Shown piece after piece: positions 8,751-18,111 of a DNA stretch of 64,000 nt. Origin of the DNA: Vibrio thalassae (GTDB lineage: Bacteria > Pseudomonadota > Gammaproteobacteria > Enterobacterales > Vibrionaceae); assembly GCF_900089835.1 (NCBI RefSeq), contig NZ_OANU01000045.1, positions 1 to 64,000 of the forward strand, written 5' to 3'. The translations under genes were made by a program, and so were the position numbers. Below the pieces are notes generated by a model that did no database searches, was not told where the DNA came from, and saw only the letters and a list, made by a program, of their open reading frames with translations. Every line of letters starts with the position of its first letter. Position 1 is the first letter of the stretch.

Positions 8751-10304
8751 ATGAAAACCATGAAAAGCAAACTAGTGGTGGCTTTAATGGCAGCTGGCCT
8801 TAGCTTTGGCGCAGCGGCAGCAGATATTACAGTCGCTTATGATGCAGACCCAGTGTCACTAGACCCACATGAGCAATTGTCTGGTGGTACACTGCAAATG
8901 TCTCACATGGTATTTGATCCGCTGATCCGTTTTAACCAAAAAATGGAGTTTGAACCTCGCTTAGCTGAGTCTTGGGAGCGTATTGATGGCGAAACAATGC
9001 AATTTAATATTCGCCAAGGCGTTAAGTTCCATTCTGGTAATACATTAACCGCAGATGACGTAGTATGGACATTTGACCGTCTAAAAAGCTCTCCTGACTT
9101 CAAAGGTATCTTTGGTCCAATCGTTTCTATCTCAAAAACTGGCGATTACACGGTTGAAGTAAAAACGGATGGTGTTTACCCACTCGTAGAAAACGTAATG
9201 ACTTACCTATTCCCAATGGATAGCAAGTTCTACTCAGGTAAGACAGAAGATGGTAAAGACAAAGCTGAGCTAGTGAAGCACGGTAACTCTTACGCATCGA
9301 CTAATGTTTCTGGTACAGGTCCATTCGTGATTACTCAACGTGAGCAGGGCGTCAAAGTTACGTTTGATCGTTTCGCTGATTACTGGGATAAAGAGTCTGA
9401 TGGTAACGTGGATAAGCTAACGTTAGTGCCAATCAAAGAAGATGCGACGCGTGTAGCAGCTCTTCTTTCTGGTGATGTAGATATGATTGCTCCAGTTGCA
9501 CCAAATGACTACCAGCGTATTGATAAAGCCGCTAATGTTGATCTATACACCATGCCAGGAACGCGTGTCATTACGTTCCAAATGAACCAAAACAGTAACC
9601 CTGCACTGAAAGACGTGCGCGTTCGTCAGGCTATTACCTACGCGATCAACAACGAGGGTATTACTAAGAAAGTAATGAAGGGAGCGGCAACTGCCGCAGC
9701 TCAACAGAGCCCCGTTGGTTTTGTTGGGCACAACGCGGATCTTAAACCTCGTTACGACCTTAAAAAAGCAAAGGAGCTGATGAAAGAAGCGGGTTACGAG
9801 AACGGCTTTACGCTAACAATGATGGCGCCAAACAACCGTTACGTGAACGATGACAAGATTGCTCAAGCTACTGCAGCCATGCTGTCTAAGATTGGTATCA
9901 AGGTTGACCTGAAGACAATGCCTAAAGCGCAATACTGGCCTGAGTTCGATAAGTGTGCGGCAGATATGCTAATGATCGGCTGGCACCCAGACACAGAGGA
10001 TTCAGGTAACTTTACAGAGTTCCTAGCGATGACTCGTAACGCGGAAACAGGTAAAGGTCAGTATAACTGTGGTCACTACTCAAACGCTGAAGTTGATAAG
10101 TTGATTGAAGAGACGAACACAATGACAGACTTGGACAAGCGTAGTGCTTCACTGAAGAAAGTAGAAGAGATTCTATACAACGAAGCTGCATTCGTTCCTC
10201 TACACTGGCAAGACCCATCATGGGCAGCGAAAAGTAACGTAGAGATTGGTCCAATCATTAACGGTATGAACTTCCCATACTTCGGTGACCTCGTGGTTAA
10301 ATAA
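8751..10304 (+). CDS. Peptide ABC importer, periplasmic substrate-binding protein
   Basis: The 517-residue protein has a signal peptide (MKTMKSKLVVALMAAGLSFGAAAA) and the family 5 solute-binding fold of DppA/OppA. Landmarks are DADPVSLDPHEQ at the mature N-terminus, LAESWERID...QFNIRQGVKFHSG (about 70-100), VSGTGPF (about 185) and DVRVRQAITYAINNE (about 285). The substrate is probably a short peptide, but related proteins bind other ligands. AAGGAG precedes ATG 8751. It lies 93 bp after the ATPase gene and is followed by two hairpins before the permeases, which would allow it to be made in excess over the membrane parts. Confidence 0.92.
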   Translation: MKTMKSKLVVALMAAGLSFGAAAADITVAYDADPVSLDPHEQLSGGTLQMSHMVFDPLIRFNQKMEFEPRLAESWERIDGETMQFNIRQGVKFHSGNTLTADDVVWTFDRLKSSPDFKGIFGPIVSISKTGDYTVEVKTDGVYPLVENVMTYLFPMDSKFYSGKTEDGKDKAELVKHGNSYASTNVSGTGPFVITQREQGVKVTFDRFADYWDKESDGNVDKLTLVPIKEDATRVAALLSGDVDMIAPVAPNDYQRIDKAANVDLYTMPGTRVITFQMNQNSNPALKDVRVRQAITYAINNEGITKKVMKGAATAAAQQSPVGFVGHNADLKPRYDLKKAKELMKEAGYENGFTLTMMAPNNRYVNDDKIAQATAAMLSKIGIKVDLKTMPKAQYWPEFDKCAADMLMIGWHPDTEDSGNFTEFLAMTRNAETGKGQYNCGHYSNAEVDKLIEETNTMTDLDKRSASLKKVEEILYNEAAFVPLHWQDPSWAAKSNVEIGPIINGMNFPYFGDLVVK

Positions 10305-10316
10305 TCATAAGTGAAC

Positions 10317-10364
10317 TCGACCAAGTGCAGATTACTTTCTAAGTTGAGCACTTGGTCGATTTTT
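10317..10364 (+). terminator. Intra-operon terminator or attenuator after the binding-protein gene
   Basis: A perfect 12-bp stem, TCGACCAAGTGC (10317-10328) and GCACTTGGTCGA (10348-10359), is followed directly by TTTTT. It sits 13 bp after the binding-protein stop codon. A partial terminator or mRNA 3'-end stabiliser here would raise the binding protein to permease ratio. Confidence 0.75.
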
Positions 10365-10365
10365 G

Positions 10366-10397
10366 GCACTTAACTTTGTTTCAGTTGAGTTAAGTGC
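10366..10397 (+). promoter_or_regulatory. Second hairpin upstream of the permease genes
   Basis: A second perfect 10-bp inverted repeat, GCACTTAACT (10366-10375) and AGTTAAGTGC (10388-10397), follows the first hairpin at once. Its GCACTT arm repeats the GCACTT of the first stem, so the two hairpins could in principle exchange partners. The tail is only TGTTTTG. It lies 43 bp before the permease start. Confidence 0.5.
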
Positions 10398-10440
10398 TGT
10401 TTTGTAGACTGAAATATATGGAAAGTTTAAGGGGCAGGGA

Positions 10441-11418
10441 ATGTTTTCGTTTCTGGTCAAGCGCCTGTTTCAGGCACTGATAGTGATGTTTGTGATCAGT
10501 TTGGTGGCGTTCGCCATTCAGGATAACCTGGGTGACCCGCTGCGTGAGCTTGTAGGTCAGTCGGTTTCGGAAGCAGAGCGTCAAGCACTGCGTGATGAGT
10601 TGGGCCTCAACGATCCTTTCATAACCAAATACACTCGTTTTGTTGGTGCAGCGCTGCAAGGCGATCTTGGCACTTCATACTTTTTCAAACGTCCTGCCGT
10701 TGAGGTTATTCTCGATAAACTGGTGGCAACACTAGAGCTGGTATTCGGCGCGACGCTTATTATTATTTGTTTATCGATACCACTCGGTGTGTACTCCGCT
10801 ATTCATCCAAAGAGTTTCTTTACCAAATTGGTGATGGCCGGCAGTAGTATTGGTATCTCGATTCCGGTTTTCCTGACAGCGATCATGCTGATGTATGTTT
10901 TCTCAATTGAGTTAGGCTGGCTACCGTCCTTTGGGCGTGGTGAAACAGCCAACGTCCTAGGTTGGGAATCTGGGTTCTTTACGATTGATGGTATTAAGCA
11001 CCTGATCTTGCCATGTATCGCGTTGGCATCGATTATGTTGCCACTTTTCATCCGTTTAGTTCGTTCTGAAATGCTCGAAGTCTTGAGCTCGGAATACATC
11101 AAGTTTGCGAAAGCAAAAGGGCTACCTCTTAAAAAAATCTATTATCAACACGCCCTTAAAAACACGATGTTACCTGTTTTGACCGTCGGTGGGGTCCAGA
11201 TCGGTACTATGGTGGCGTATACCATCCTGACTGAAACGGTTTTCCAGTGGCCTGGCACCGGCTTCCTTTTCTTAGAAGCGATTAACCGCGTTGATACACC
11301 GCTGATTACCGCTTACGTCATTTTCGTTGGTCTTATTTTTGTGGTGACGAATACGATTGTTGACTTGTTGTACGGCTTGATTAACCCAACCGTAAACCTA
11401 ACTGGAAAAGGAGCTTAA
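10441..11418 (+). CDS. Peptide ABC importer permease, DppB type
   Basis: The 325-residue integral membrane protein has the DppB/OppB architecture: an N-terminal span (FLVKRLFQALIVMFVISLVAF), a periplasmic loop with LGLNDPFITKYTRFVGAALQGDLGTSY, then five spans. The EAA coupling loop is visible at residues about 222-245 (EYIKFAKAKGLPLKKIYYQHALKN). It pairs with the DppC-type protein encoded 3 bp downstream and with the fused ATPase. Start and length are as usual for the family, with AAGGGGCAGGGA just before the ATG. Confidence 0.93.
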   Translation: MFSFLVKRLFQALIVMFVISLVAFAIQDNLGDPLRELVGQSVSEAERQALRDELGLNDPFITKYTRFVGAALQGDLGTSYFFKRPAVEVILDKLVATLELVFGATLIIICLSIPLGVYSAIHPKSFFTKLVMAGSSIGISIPVFLTAIMLMYVFSIELGWLPSFGRGETANVLGWESGFFTIDGIKHLILPCIALASIMLPLFIRLVRSEMLEVLSSEYIKFAKAKGLPLKKIYYQHALKNTMLPVLTVGGVQIGTMVAYTILTETVFQWPGTGFLFLEAINRVDTPLITAYVIFVGLIFVVTNTIVDLLYGLINPTVNLTGKGA

Positions 11419-11420
11419 TC

Positions 11421-12365
11421 ATGAGCCAAGCAAATGTAGCCGAGGCTCCTTCAGTGTGGGAGCGTTTTAAAAACTCGGACTTCTTGTATTACTTCAAGCG
11501 CGACAAAGTCGCCATGACAAGTTTTACTGTTTTTATGATGTTCTTGGTAGTGGCGCTAACCGCTCCTATCATCGCACCGACGGACCCTTATGATTTATCG
11601 TCTATCGATATTATGGACTCTGAGCTACCACCATCGTGGATGGAAGGTGGCGAAGAAAAATTCATCCTAGGTACTGATGACCAAGGGCGTGATATTTTAT
11701 CGACCATTCTTTATGGCTCACGTCTGTCTCTGACCATTGGTTTCCTAGCGGTAGGTTTACAGCTATTCCTAGGTATTGTAATTGGCCTATCGGCGGGTTA
11801 CTTCGGTGGTCGTATCGATAGCTTTTTGATGCGTTTTGCCGATGTGCAGTTGTCATTCTCTACCATGATGGTTGCGATTATTGTTTCTGCGATTTTTAAG
11901 GCCAGCTTTGGTTCTGAATTTTATAGCCAATATGCTGTCACCATGCTGGTGGTCATCATTGGTGTGGCAGAATGGCCTCAATATGCGCGTACTATTCGTG
12001 CCTCGGTTCTAGCTGAGAAGAAGAAAGAGTATGTAGAAGCTGCGCGAGTGATGGGTTTTAGAGCGCCGCGTATCATGTTCCGTCATATTCTGCCTAACTG
12101 CTTATCACCCATCTTGGTTATCTCAACGGTTCAGGTCGCGAACGCGATTATGTCAGAAGCGGCGCTGTCGTTTTTAGGTCTTGGTCTGCCTGTAGACCAA
12201 CCATCGTTGGGCTCACTGATCAGCATCGGCTTTAACTATATCTTCTCTGGTTCATGGTGGATCACTGTGTTCCCAGGCATTGTTCTGATTACTTTGGTAT
12301 TGGTGATTAACCTACTGGGTGACTGGTTACGTGATGTCTTCAACCCGAAAATCTATAAAGGGTGA
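11421..12365 (+). CDS. Peptide ABC importer permease, DppC type
   Basis: The 314-residue protein has the DppC/OppC plan: a cytosolic N-terminus, first span at about 30-55, FILGTDDQGRDILSTILYGSR (the LGTDxxGRD family motif, about 75-95), and an EAA loop EYVEAARVMGFRAPRIMFRHILPN near 195-220. It ends VINLLGDWLRDVFNPKI, typical for the family. It starts 3 bp after the DppB stop, so the two are translated together. A terminator follows at 12406. Confidence 0.93.
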   Translation: MSQANVAEAPSVWERFKNSDFLYYFKRDKVAMTSFTVFMMFLVVALTAPIIAPTDPYDLSSIDIMDSELPPSWMEGGEEKFILGTDDQGRDILSTILYGSRLSLTIGFLAVGLQLFLGIVIGLSAGYFGGRIDSFLMRFADVQLSFSTMMVAIIVSAIFKASFGSEFYSQYAVTMLVVIIGVAEWPQYARTIRASVLAEKKKEYVEAARVMGFRAPRIMFRHILPNCLSPILVISTVQVANAIMSEAALSFLGLGLPVDQPSLGSLISIGFNYIFSGSWWITVFPGIVLITLVLVINLLGDWLRDVFNPKIYKG

Positions 12366-12405
12366 TCCAGAGTGATTGATTTTTAATCCCAATCGTAACT
12401 ACACT

Positions 12406-12435
12406 AAGAGTCGCAGATAATTGCGGCTCTTTTTA
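12406..12435 (+). terminator. Rho-independent terminator of the peptide ABC operon
   Basis: A 10-bp stem, AAGAGTCGCA and TGCGGCTCTT with one G-T pair (12406-12415 and 12422-12431), is followed by TTTAT. It is placed 40 bp after the last permease gene. Confidence 0.8.
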
Positions 12436-12480
12436 TTTGTGCCGCTTATAACAATAGCCAAGAGTGTTCAGAGGATGTTT

Positions 12481-13413
12481 ATGAGCTCTTTAAATGGTGT
12501 AAAGGGATTAGGTTGTTTTTCGTTTCGTGCCTTGTTGGGCGCCTTGTTGTTGACCAGTAGTGTGGTTCCTTTACCAGTCTATGCTGACGACGTGTTATGT
12601 GACGCCTCTCAGCCCTCCACTAGTGCGCTACCTGTGCTCGATAAATCTTGTCCCATTGGTAATGGGATTTGGAGTAGTGAGGTTCCGGTTAGTTCCACAT
12701 CCCTCTACTGGATTCAGTGTGGAATTCTCGATGCACCGATGCCGCTTTCCCAAGCCAAAACCTTATACGCCAATATTACGACTGATGTTTGGATGTTACC
12801 GCAATCAAACAGCTATCGCTGCTTGATCGGACCGTATAGCGATACAGACCTCGCCAAGCAAGAACTTACTCAAGTTAAAGCCCTGCCTCGATATCGTGAT
12901 GCTTTTATTCGTCAAGTAGAAAGGCGACCGTCTGCCACTACACCGCCACAACGTACAGCGAAGGTGATGCCGCCAGTATCCGCAAATGCTGTTGCACCTA
13001 AGTCGATAGAAGACACGACAGAGCAGCCCGTAAAGAAAGCAGAAAAAATAACCCCTCTTGCAACCAGCGCTCAAGCTACTTTGAGTGTCAGGTTAGAAAC
13101 CACCGTCAATGGACTACATTATCGCGTGCCTTATATTGCGAACAGCAGCCATCAGTTTTACATAGAACATGATAAGGCGTGGAATCGCTTGAGCTATCAA
13201 GCCGCCATTAAGGTTTGTAGTGACCTTAATATGCATTTGGCGAGCTACGATGAATGGCAAGCCTTGATAAAGTCACAGCTGATGCAGAAAAATCGTTGGC
13301 CGTTACAAATGCCCTATTGGGGAGACGGTCAAAAAGGCCTGTTTACTAATGGCAAAGTATCACCGTTGAAAGGCAATACGTTGCTTAATGTTGTGTGCGT
13401 GGGTAAGCTGTGA
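12481..13413 (+). CDS. Secreted SPOR-domain protein with C-terminal lectin-like/DUF1566-like segment
   Basis: This 310-residue protein has a signal peptide ending near YA|DD, an SPOR-like domain at about 70-145 (LYWIQCGILDAPMPLSQAKTLY, CLIGPYSDTDLAKQEL), a proline/threonine-rich linker, and a C-terminal segment from about 205. The last part has AAIKVCSDLNMHLASYDEWQAL, MPYWGDG and LLNVVCVG, which recalls the C-type-lectin-like/DUF1566 pattern of cysteine, 'LPT.DEW' and a final 'VRCV'. SPOR domains bind denuded septal peptidoglycan. ATG 12481 is chosen over 12475 because GAGG then has correct spacing. It could act at the cell envelope; the exact function is unknown. Confidence 0.7.
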   Translation: MSSLNGVKGLGCFSFRALLGALLLTSSVVPLPVYADDVLCDASQPSTSALPVLDKSCPIGNGIWSSEVPVSSTSLYWIQCGILDAPMPLSQAKTLYANITTDVWMLPQSNSYRCLIGPYSDTDLAKQELTQVKALPRYRDAFIRQVERRPSATTPPQRTAKVMPPVSANAVAPKSIEDTTEQPVKKAEKITPLATSAQATLSVRLETTVNGLHYRVPYIANSSHQFYIEHDKAWNRLSYQAAIKVCSDLNMHLASYDEWQALIKSQLMQKNRWPLQMPYWGDGQKGLFTNGKVSPLKGNTLLNVVCVGKL

Positions 13414-14430
13414 TTAAGGCAGTAACCAGCGAGTTTTACTGCTGAGTGACAACAGCCAACTGGTTGCCAATGCTAAGCTCCCACTGACAATAACCCAAAA
13501 TGGAATCATATAGATAGGGTGTCCTTGATGGAGTCCGAGTTCGTTCATTGGCCACAGGAATAGCGGGTGTAGAATATAAATACCTAAGCTGTACTTACTG
13601 ATAACGCTGACCACTTTCTTCGCGGTCGGCCAAAGCTTATCCGCGTAGGCTTTGCAGACAATAAAAATCATACTAGCGGCCAGAACGGTATTGAGAGTCT
13701 TGTATGAGAACCAGCGTCCAACGTAATAACGACCTTCCTCAATACTGCCTTGAACCACCATGTAACTGCTCAGCGCCATTGCACCTACTCCGAGAATAAT
13801 GGCTGTAATAACCACGCCTCGGCTCGTCGGCAGCTTCTGATATAAAATATAACCCAGTGGTAATAATCCCATATAGAGCCAGAATTGTTCACTCCAAGGA
13901 CCATCAATTCGCAGTAAAAACAGTAGCGTGGTGAGTAACCACAGTCCGGTAAACGCGTATAGCGCGCTGTCATCAAACTTACGAACGAACACTTGCAGGA
14001 AAGGGATCGCAACATACAGCGGAATAAAGTAGTAAAAGAACCCTAAATGATAATAGGTCTGATGGTGGTAGCTTTCAGCCAAGACTTCCTTCACCGTGTT
14101 GCTATTAAAGCCTTCCATTGTCCATCCGGATAAGTAGGCGTAGAACAGGGACCACACAAGAAATGGAATCAGCACTTTACCGAGACGACGAGACAGATAA
14201 TATTTCATATCAAACGGTCGTTTGTCGTTAAGCATTAAGGCACCAGTAATCAAAATAAATACGGGTACCGCCCAGCGACTAAAACCGTTAAAGGTGATTG
14301 CCGTTACCCATTCGGTCATGGGTATTTGCCCCAACTCCTGACGGTAAGGACCCAGCGCATGAATCGTGATGACGGCGAGAGCCGCCACGCAGCGCATGGC
14401 ATCGAAGAAAAATATGTGCTTTTTATCCAT
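13414..14430 (-). CDS. Acyltransferase-3 family membrane protein
   Basis: The 338-residue protein belongs to the acyltransferase 3 (OafA/WecH/NodX) family. It starts KKHIFFFDAMRCVAALAVITIHAL, with the family R and H of the first span, and continues with about ten membrane spans; PVFILITGALML is the second conserved element. Such enzymes O-acylate sugars of exported polysaccharides or lipids. The target is unknown because no polysaccharide genes are near. GGAG precedes ATG 14430. It is convergent with the SPOR-domain gene, the two stop codons being almost touching. Confidence 0.87.
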   Translation of the reverse strand: MDKKHIFFFDAMRCVAALAVITIHALGPYRQELGQIPMTEWVTAITFNGFSRWAVPVFILITGALMLNDKRPFDMKYYLSRRLGKVLIPFLVWSLFYAYLSGWTMEGFNSNTVKEVLAESYHHQTYYHLGFFYYFIPLYVAIPFLQVFVRKFDDSALYAFTGLWLLTTLLFLLRIDGPWSEQFWLYMGLLPLGYILYQKLPTSRGVVITAIILGVGAMALSSYMVVQGSIEEGRYYVGRWFSYKTLNTVLAASMIFIVCKAYADKLWPTAKKVVSVISKYSLGIYILHPLFLWPMNELGLHQGHPIYMIPFWVIVSGSLALATSWLLSLSSKTRWLLP

Positions 14431-14519
14431 TGATAACTCCTAACAGTCTTTAGAAACTATAAGAAATATCAATAGAAGCAGGAAGAGAACTTAGATAAAA
14501 GTTGTGTAAAAATTGCTCC

Positions 14520-14546
14520 AAAAAAACCCAGCACTTAGTGGCTGGG
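14520..14546 (-). terminator. Terminator of gor
   Basis: On the minus strand GCCCAGCC...GGCTGGGTTTTTTTGG style sequence forms a short stem (CCCAGC 14527-14532 with GCTGGG 14541-14546) and runs into seven T residues. It lies 22 bp after the gor stop. Confidence 0.75.
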
Positions 14547-14568
14547 CTTTGATAACATTGATTGCGTA

Positions 14569-15924
14569 TTAGCGCATTGTCACGAATTCCTCAGAACCCG
14601 TTGGGTGAATTGCCACAACAGAGTCGAAGTCTGCTTTGGTTGCACCCATCTTCATCGCAACGCCAAAACCTTGAATCATTTCATCAACAGTAAAGCCGAT
14701 ACCGTGCAAGCCAACAACCGTCTCTTCTGGGCCAGCACAAACCAGTTTCATCTTACATGGCTGGCGGTGTTTCGTTACTGCAGTGTACATAGCAGTGAAG
14801 CCAGAGGTGTAGACTTTGATGTTATCTTTGCCGTACTTCTCTTCCGCTTGTTGTGTGGTTAGGCCGATGGTGCCGATAGGCGGGTGACTGAATACCACAG
14901 TTGGTACTAGGTCGTAATCCATCTTCGCATCTGGTTTATTGTTGAATAGGCGCTCAGAAAGCTGGCGACCTGCTTTAACGGCAACTGGAGTGAGCTCAAT
15001 ACCGCCTTCCATAATGTCACCAACACAGTAAATGCCTGCTACATTGGTGGCCTGGAATTCATCAACTTTGATATAGCCGCGATCGTTAGTTGCTATGCCA
15101 GTAGCACCAAGATTAATCGCATCTGTCGCTGGGTGACGACCGATCGCCCAAATTAAGGTATCCACATTTTGGCTCTCACCGTTTTCTAGGTGCAGCGTTA
15201 GGCTACCGTCTGCCTCTTTTACCACTTCTTTAGGCACGGAGTGAGTATGCAGTGTTGGACCTTCCGTGTTCATCACTTCAACTAATGTCTCAATGATCAT
15301 TGGGTCAAAGCTACGGAGAGGGGATTCTTTACGGCAGAATAGGTGAGTTTCAGTCCCTAGTGCGTGTAGTACACCTGCTATTTCTACTGCAATGTAGCCT
15401 GCGCCGATAACCGCAACGCGTTTTGGCTGCTCGTTTAGCTCGAAGAAACCATTGGAATCGATACCGTATTCTGCGCCTGGAATATTTGGAATGGTTGGAC
15501 GACCACCAACAGCAATAAGAATGTGATCAGCAGTGTAGTGCTCACCATTCACTTCGACAGTTTTTGCATCAACAAACTTAGCAAAGCCACGAATGACATG
15601 AACTTTGTTGTTGCCAAGCACGCGATCGTAAGATTGGTGAATACGACCAATGTAGGCTTGGCGACTCTCGACCAGTTTGCTCCAATCGAAGCCTTTAACG
15701 TCGACATCAAAACCATAGTCTTCAGCGTATAGGTTCATCGCTTCAGCAACTTGCGCACCGTGCCACATGACTTTCTTTGGCACACAGCCAACGTTTACAC
15801 AGGTACCGCCAAGATCTTGAGCTTCAATCAGCGCGACCTTCGCGCCGTACATTGCCGCACGGTTTGCAGATGCGATACCGCCGCTGCCACCACCAATACA
15901 GATATAGTCAAAATGCGTTGCCAT
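14569..15924 (-). CDS. gor: Glutathione-disulfide reductase
   Basis: The 451-residue flavoprotein is a glutathione reductase: N-terminal FAD motif [14 protein letters not shown] (about 11), redox-active disulfide [13 protein letters not shown] (about 40-52), NADPH motif [17 protein letters not shown] (about 174), central YCVGDI, and the C-terminal [12 protein letters not shown] carrying the catalytic histidine. Length is as in E. coli Gor. It reduces oxidised glutathione in the cytosol. It is monocistronic with its own terminator. It sits with rlmJ and prlC, a neighbourhood familiar from Vibrio and E. coli relatives. Confidence 0.96.
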   Translation of the reverse strand: MATHFDYICIGGGSGGIASANRAAMYGAKVALIEAQDLGGTCVNVGCVPKKVMWHGAQVAEAMNLYAEDYGFDVDVKGFDWSKLVESRQAYIGRIHQSYDRVLGNNKVHVIRGFAKFVDAKTVEVNGEHYTADHILIAVGGRPTIPNIPGAEYGIDSNGFFELNEQPKRVAVIGAGYIAVEIAGVLHALGTETHLFCRKESPLRSFDPMIIETLVEVMNTEGPTLHTHSVPKEVVKEADGSLTLHLENGESQNVDTLIWAIGRHPATDAINLGATGIATNDRGYIKVDEFQATNVAGIYCVGDIMEGGIELTPVAVKAGRQLSERLFNNKPDAKMDYDLVPTVVFSHPPIGTIGLTTQQAEEKYGKDNIKVYTSGFTAMYTAVTKHRQPCKMKLVCAGPEETVVGLHGIGFTVDEMIQGFGVAMKMGATKADFDSVVAIHPTGSEEFVTMR

Positions 15925-16114
15925 TACGTTCTCCGAGAGCTTATTAATTTTATGATTGCTAGTAACAGTTACATTGGGGTGAAGAGTAGGGAACTCAATA
16001 TCATCGCAATGTTTTGTTAAGAATCGCTATCCATACTATAAATCGAGTCTAGCAACTTTCTCCAATGGGAAAAAGCAGAGTTAATTATGAGTAATAACGA
16101 TTAATGACGAGGTA

Positions 16115-16133
16115 AGAGGGCATTACGCCCTCT
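16115..16133 (-). terminator. Hairpin downstream of the GST gene
   Basis: A perfect 7-bp stem AGAGGGC (16115-16121) and GCCCTCT (16127-16133) with a 5-base loop lies just after the GST stop codon. There is no T-run, so termination is likely but not certain. Confidence 0.45.
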
Positions 16134-16144
16134 ATAAAAGTCGC

Positions 16145-16843
16145 TTAGCCACAACAGCTCGATATTGAGCAATTTTGTTGAGCCTGTAGGTCTTTTCCAG
16201 TAGCAAGGTAAGTATTGGTGAGGTAGAAATCAGCAAACCGCGTTTCAAAGTCGCTAGAGACGGTCTTCTCGACCAATCCTGATGCCATGATGTTGCGTTG
16301 CCACGCTTGCATTTTTGGCAGTCCGCAGAAAAAATCATAGCCAGAGTGCGCTTTTACAATTGCAGCGCGATGTAAGAGTGGTAACCACGCCATATCCACA
16401 TTACTGAAGGTGTCCGACTTGAAGAACTTGGTGTTACCAGATAGCTGATTCTCTGCCTTTTGGAATGCCTTAGTTAGTTTTTCCGCACGTTCTTCAAAGG
16501 TCGCTTTATCTTTGCTGCTCATGGTGCCGCATTGAGCAAGGTAGTGTTTAGAGCCTAAATAACTCCATGCACGATCGAGTGCGCGCTGCTCGTTACTTAC
16601 GCCTTGCTCAATCGGGCCGTATTCATCTTCGATGTATTCAATGATGGCGTCTGATTCAAACAAAGCAGTCCCTGATTCCGTGATCATCACGGGTACCTGA
16701 CCATTGGGTGAGATATCTAGGAACCATTGTGGTTTGTCTTTTAAACTGATGTATTCAATCTCATACGGTATCTGCTTTGCTTCCAGTGCCGCCGTGACAC
16801 GTTGAACAAAAGGACAAATCTTAAAGCTAACTATCTTAATCAT
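16145..16843 (-). CDS. Glutathione S-transferase family protein
   Basis: This 232-residue protein has a thioredoxin-fold N-domain with SFKICPFVQRVTAALEAK, whose Cys-Pro-Phe at about residues 9-11 resembles the catalytic cysteine of omega-type GSTs and glutaredoxins. NGQVPVM supplies the cis-proline and ALFESDAIIEYIE the glutathione-binding segment. A helical C-domain follows, and the end is unusually cysteine-rich (CSISSCCG). ATG 16843 is preferred to an upstream start since it follows AGGAAAACTCAG and begins the fold directly. A role in thiol transfer or detoxification is inferred; the substrate is unknown. Confidence 0.85.
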   Translation of the reverse strand: MIKIVSFKICPFVQRVTAALEAKQIPYEIEYISLKDKPQWFLDISPNGQVPVMITESGTALFESDAIIEYIEDEYGPIEQGVSNEQRALDRAWSYLGSKHYLAQCGTMSSKDKATFEERAEKLTKAFQKAENQLSGNTKFFKSDTFSNVDMAWLPLLHRAAIVKAHSGYDFFCGLPKMQAWQRNIMASGLVEKTVSSDFETRFADFYLTNTYLATGKDLQAQQNCSISSCCG

Positions 16844-16990
16844 CTGAGTTTTCCTCACTAGGCTATTAGGGTGTACACATTGCACTTGGCTTCGGTACTT
16901 TCACTAGTAAGACGCGGGAGGAGAGAGAAAGACGAAAATAATTTCAAAAAAGTCGAAATATTTTCTGGAGAGCTAAAATAAGCGCAATTA

Positions 16991-17033
16991 AAAAAGGCGC
17001 AATATTGCTTTAAAACAATTGATTACGCCTTTT
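16991..17033 (-). terminator. Terminator of rlmJ
   Basis: The arms AAAAAGGCG (16991-16999) and CGCCTTTT (17026-17033) form a stem that, read on the minus strand, ends in a TTTTTT run. It follows the rlmJ stop by 28 bp. Confidence 0.7.
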
Positions 17034-17060
17034 CTTGAGATTGAATGTGTTTCCCCAAAA

Positions 17061-17912
17061 TTATTCTGGGACAATCCATTCCACTTTAAAGTGGCCTGTT
17101 GCTGGAGCGATCTTGTCTTTAAGGTACGGCAAAATGGCATTCATTTGCTGCTCTAGCTTCCACGGTGGGTTGATAACAATCATGCCCGATGCCGTCATCC
17201 CGCGCTCGTTAGTATCTGGCGATACGCCAAGCTCGATTTGCAAAATCTTACGAATACCAAGGCCTTCTAAGCCTTCAATCATATCGTCGATATCATAGCG
17301 ATTGACCACCGGGTACCAAATCGCATAAATGCCAGTCGCCCAGCGCTTATAACTTTGAGAAATCGCCGTCACAACATCACGATATTCCCGAGCTAACTCG
17401 TATGGCGGGTCGATCAGAACCAAACCACGGCGTTCTGCTGGTGGCAAACTGCCTTTTAAGCGTTTAAAGCCATCTTCTTTAAAAATCTTAACCTGACGAT
17501 CGCGATGAAATTCTTGCTCAAGCAGTGGGAAATCGCTTGGGTGCAACTCTGTCAAGACCATACGGTCTTGAGGACGCAAGTGAGCACGCGCCACACGAGG
17601 AGAACCTGGATAATAACGCAGTGTGTCGCTGTTATTGAGTGTCTCTATCGATTCAATGTAGCTGGCGATCTCTTCGGCTACTTGTTGAGGAATATCGGTA
17701 TTGCCCCAAATACGGCCGATGCCTTGCTTGTATTCACCAGTTTTCTCAGACCACTCGTGGGTCAGGTCGTAACGGCCTACGCCCGAATGAGTATCGTGAT
17801 AAACGAATGGCTTTTCCTTGTTTTTTAGTGAATTAAGGATAAGACTTTGTACTATATGTTTAACCACATCGGCATGGTTACCCGCGTGAAAACTGTGACG
17901 ATAGCTCAGCAA
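17061..17912 (-). CDS. rlmJ: 23S rRNA (adenine(2030)-N6)-methyltransferase
   Basis: The protein has the RlmJ hallmarks: N-terminal LSYRHSFHAGNHADVVKH, VYHDTHSGVGRYDL, the PGSPR segment and the methyltransferase catalytic motif DPPYE near residue 165. It methylates A2030 of 23S rRNA. The TTG at 17912 is chosen because it places M-LSYRHSFHAGNHADV at the start as in the family (about 283 residues, near E. coli's 280). A TTG at 17933 would add seven unmatched residues, and no ATG is available. It is divergent from prlC across a 199-bp gap. Confidence 0.93.
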   Translation of the reverse strand: MLSYRHSFHAGNHADVVKHIVQSLILNSLKNKEKPFVYHDTHSGVGRYDLTHEWSEKTGEYKQGIGRIWGNTDIPQQVAEEIASYIESIETLNNSDTLRYYPGSPRVARAHLRPQDRMVLTELHPSDFPLLEQEFHRDRQVKIFKEDGFKRLKGSLPPAERRGLVLIDPPYELAREYRDVVTAISQSYKRWATGIYAIWYPVVNRYDIDDMIEGLEGLGIRKILQIELGVSPDTNERGMTASGMIVINPPWKLEQQMNAILPYLKDKIAPATGHFKVEWIVPE

Positions 17913-18111
17913 AATAAAGACTCTGTTTAACAATAATGGACGGATTATAACCTCTTCTGGCGCGAAGCGGCAGAGGTGTTGGTGCTTAGAATCACCGTAA
18001 TTGAATCCCGAAGGATTGAAATTTCTGTTTCGAGACTACATTTATCTATTAATTACGCTCACTTGCCTTCCAATGAAGTGAGGGAATCCAATAACTAAAA
18101 AGGGACGCTGC

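Noticed and set aside
17912..17933. Longer RlmJ starting at TTG 17933
   Set aside because: Adds seven residues not expected in the family; the TTG at 17912 gives the normal N-terminus.
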